Below are positions 6,065 to 6,287 of a stretch of 6,287 bases of DNA, piece after piece. Within the stretch, counting starts at the first letter, position 1. Every line of letters begins with the position of its first letter. The stretch comes from a bacterium (GTDB taxonomy: Bacteria; Krumholzibacteriota; Krumholzibacteriia; WVZY01), in the NCBI GenBank assembly GCA_027296025.1, contig JAPUJU010000111.1, forward strand, positions 1 to 6,287. Reading direction: 5' to 3'. A program made the position numbers and the translations under genes. The notes under the pieces are model-generated. The model was given only the letters and a program-made list of their open reading frames with translations. It was not told where the DNA came from and made no database searches.

Positions 6065-6112
6065 TATAACCAACTTGTCGGCAAGATGTTATGGCCATCA
6101 TCTCAAGTTATA
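6065..6112. repeat. Imperfect, nested inverted repeat
   Basis: AACTTG (6072-6077) pairs with CAAGTT (6104-6109), AGATG (6084-6088) pairs with CATCT (6099-6103), and TATAAC (6065-6070) mirrors GTTATA (6107-6112). The left side carries extra bases (6078-6083 and about four at 6068-6071), so the folded form is a bulged hairpin with a 10-nt loop that contains the palindrome ATGGCCAT. It lies 48 bp after the stop of the partial gene on the minus strand. No T-run follows, so it does not look like an intrinsic terminator. Confidence 0.5.
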
Positions 6113-6159
6113 TGTCGTGTGCTTTTGGCAGTGACCCGTGCGCCGACGGGCACCAGGGA

Positions 6160-6287
6160 TTACGAGGTGGAAGGGGAACGGCCACGTCCGATGGCCTCGA
6201 GGACTTCGGTGGCTATCATCGTGGCAAGTTTCTCGAGCTGGTCACGGCCGTGCCTGGCGTTCGCCCGCGATGGATCCCCCGAATAGG
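6160..6287 (-). CDS. C-terminal fragment, possible creatininase-family amidohydrolase (cut by window edge)
   Basis: The last 41 codons of a gene entering from the right edge, ending in TAA at 6162-6160. The residues open with YSGDPSRANARHGRD and continue with an amphipathic helix, QLEKLATMIATEVLEAI, followed by a short polar tail. A G-D-P-x-x-A-x-x-x-x-G turn followed by a long final helix is the usual C-terminal layout of creatininase / creatinine amidohydrolase family proteins (PF02633, including MftE and ArfB). The codon pattern and helix look like real coding sequence. Only the very end is visible, so other families with a C-terminal helix remain possible. It is on the same strand as the GAF-kinase pair but about 310 bp upstream of it, so cotranscription is uncertain. 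Confidence 0.55.
   Translation of the reverse strand, partial: YSGDPSRANARHGRDQLEKLATMIATEVLEAIGRGRSPSTS

Larger units (their letters stand above)
5850..6159. other. Intergenic stretch between the GAF-kinase operon and the upstream partial gene
   Basis: About 310 bases without a supportable gene if the GAF protein starts at 5849. It holds the GAF ribosome site, a sigma54-like element near 5981-5996 and an imperfect dyad at 6065-6112. A 27-codon minus-strand frame (5967-5884) encodes one hydrophobic helix but has no ribosome site, and I do not call it. Frames on the plus strand here read as random sequence. Confidence 0.6.

Noticed and set aside
6061..6120. Integron attC site
   Set aside because: The outer segments GTATAAC and GTTATAT do not fit the RYYYAAC / GTTRRRY cores, and there is no integrase or gene cassette in the window.
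6059..6286. 75-codon plus-strand frame at the right edge
   Set aside because: The minus strand over 6160-6287 reads as a coherent protein end; the plus frame has low-complexity Arg/Ser/Pro content and no motif.

Overview
The window is about 58% G+C by eye and reads as chromosomal DNA of a Gram-negative-type bacterium. Two proteins carry lipobox signal peptides and a third is probably exported. GTG and TTG starts are frequent. Nothing fixes the lineage. The family mix (DUF4136 lipoprotein, DUF2279-like protein, hybrid histidine kinase, GAF protein of the free-methionine-sulfoxide-reductase type) would fit an uncultured environmental group or a deltaproteobacterium-like genome, but that is inference. 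I see no insertion sequence, phage gene, CRISPR array, rRNA or tRNA.

Left part (1-1893), all on the minus strand and read right to left: a DUF4136 lipoprotein, a CPBP-family intramembrane metalloprotease 49 bp further on, then an M48-family lipoprotein metalloprotease that runs off the left edge. The lipoprotein has a good sigma70-type promoter. The M48 gene has its own sigma70-type promoter in the 147-bp gap before it. The theme is cell-envelope proteolysis and maintenance.

Middle (1894-3102): a 177-bp divergent intergenic region, then one plus-strand gene for an exported DUF2279-like protein. Its better-supported start is TTG 2071 rather than ATG 2023, because ATG 2023 lies inside a sigma54-like -24/-12 element and the TTG has a Shine-Dalgarno sequence and gives a normal signal peptide.

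Right part (3118-5909), minus strand: a two-gene signalling operon. A GAF protein related to free methionine-R-sulfoxide reductase overlaps by one base (TAATG) the start of a 745-residue soluble hybrid histidine kinase. The kinase is the most unusual object here. It has a lysine-every-third-residue, histone-H1-like N-terminal tail, a cysteine-rich PAS domain, a complete HisKA/HATPase core, a receiver that has lost its phosphoacceptor, and an intact second receiver. A thiol-dependent GAF enzyme next to a cysteine-rich PAS kinase suggests redox sensing, as a hypothesis. A second sigma54-like element lies upstream of the operon.

Right edge (5850-6287): a roughly 310-bp non-coding stretch with an imperfect dyad, then the last 41 codons of a minus-strand gene that looks like the C-terminus of a creatininase-family amidohydrolase.
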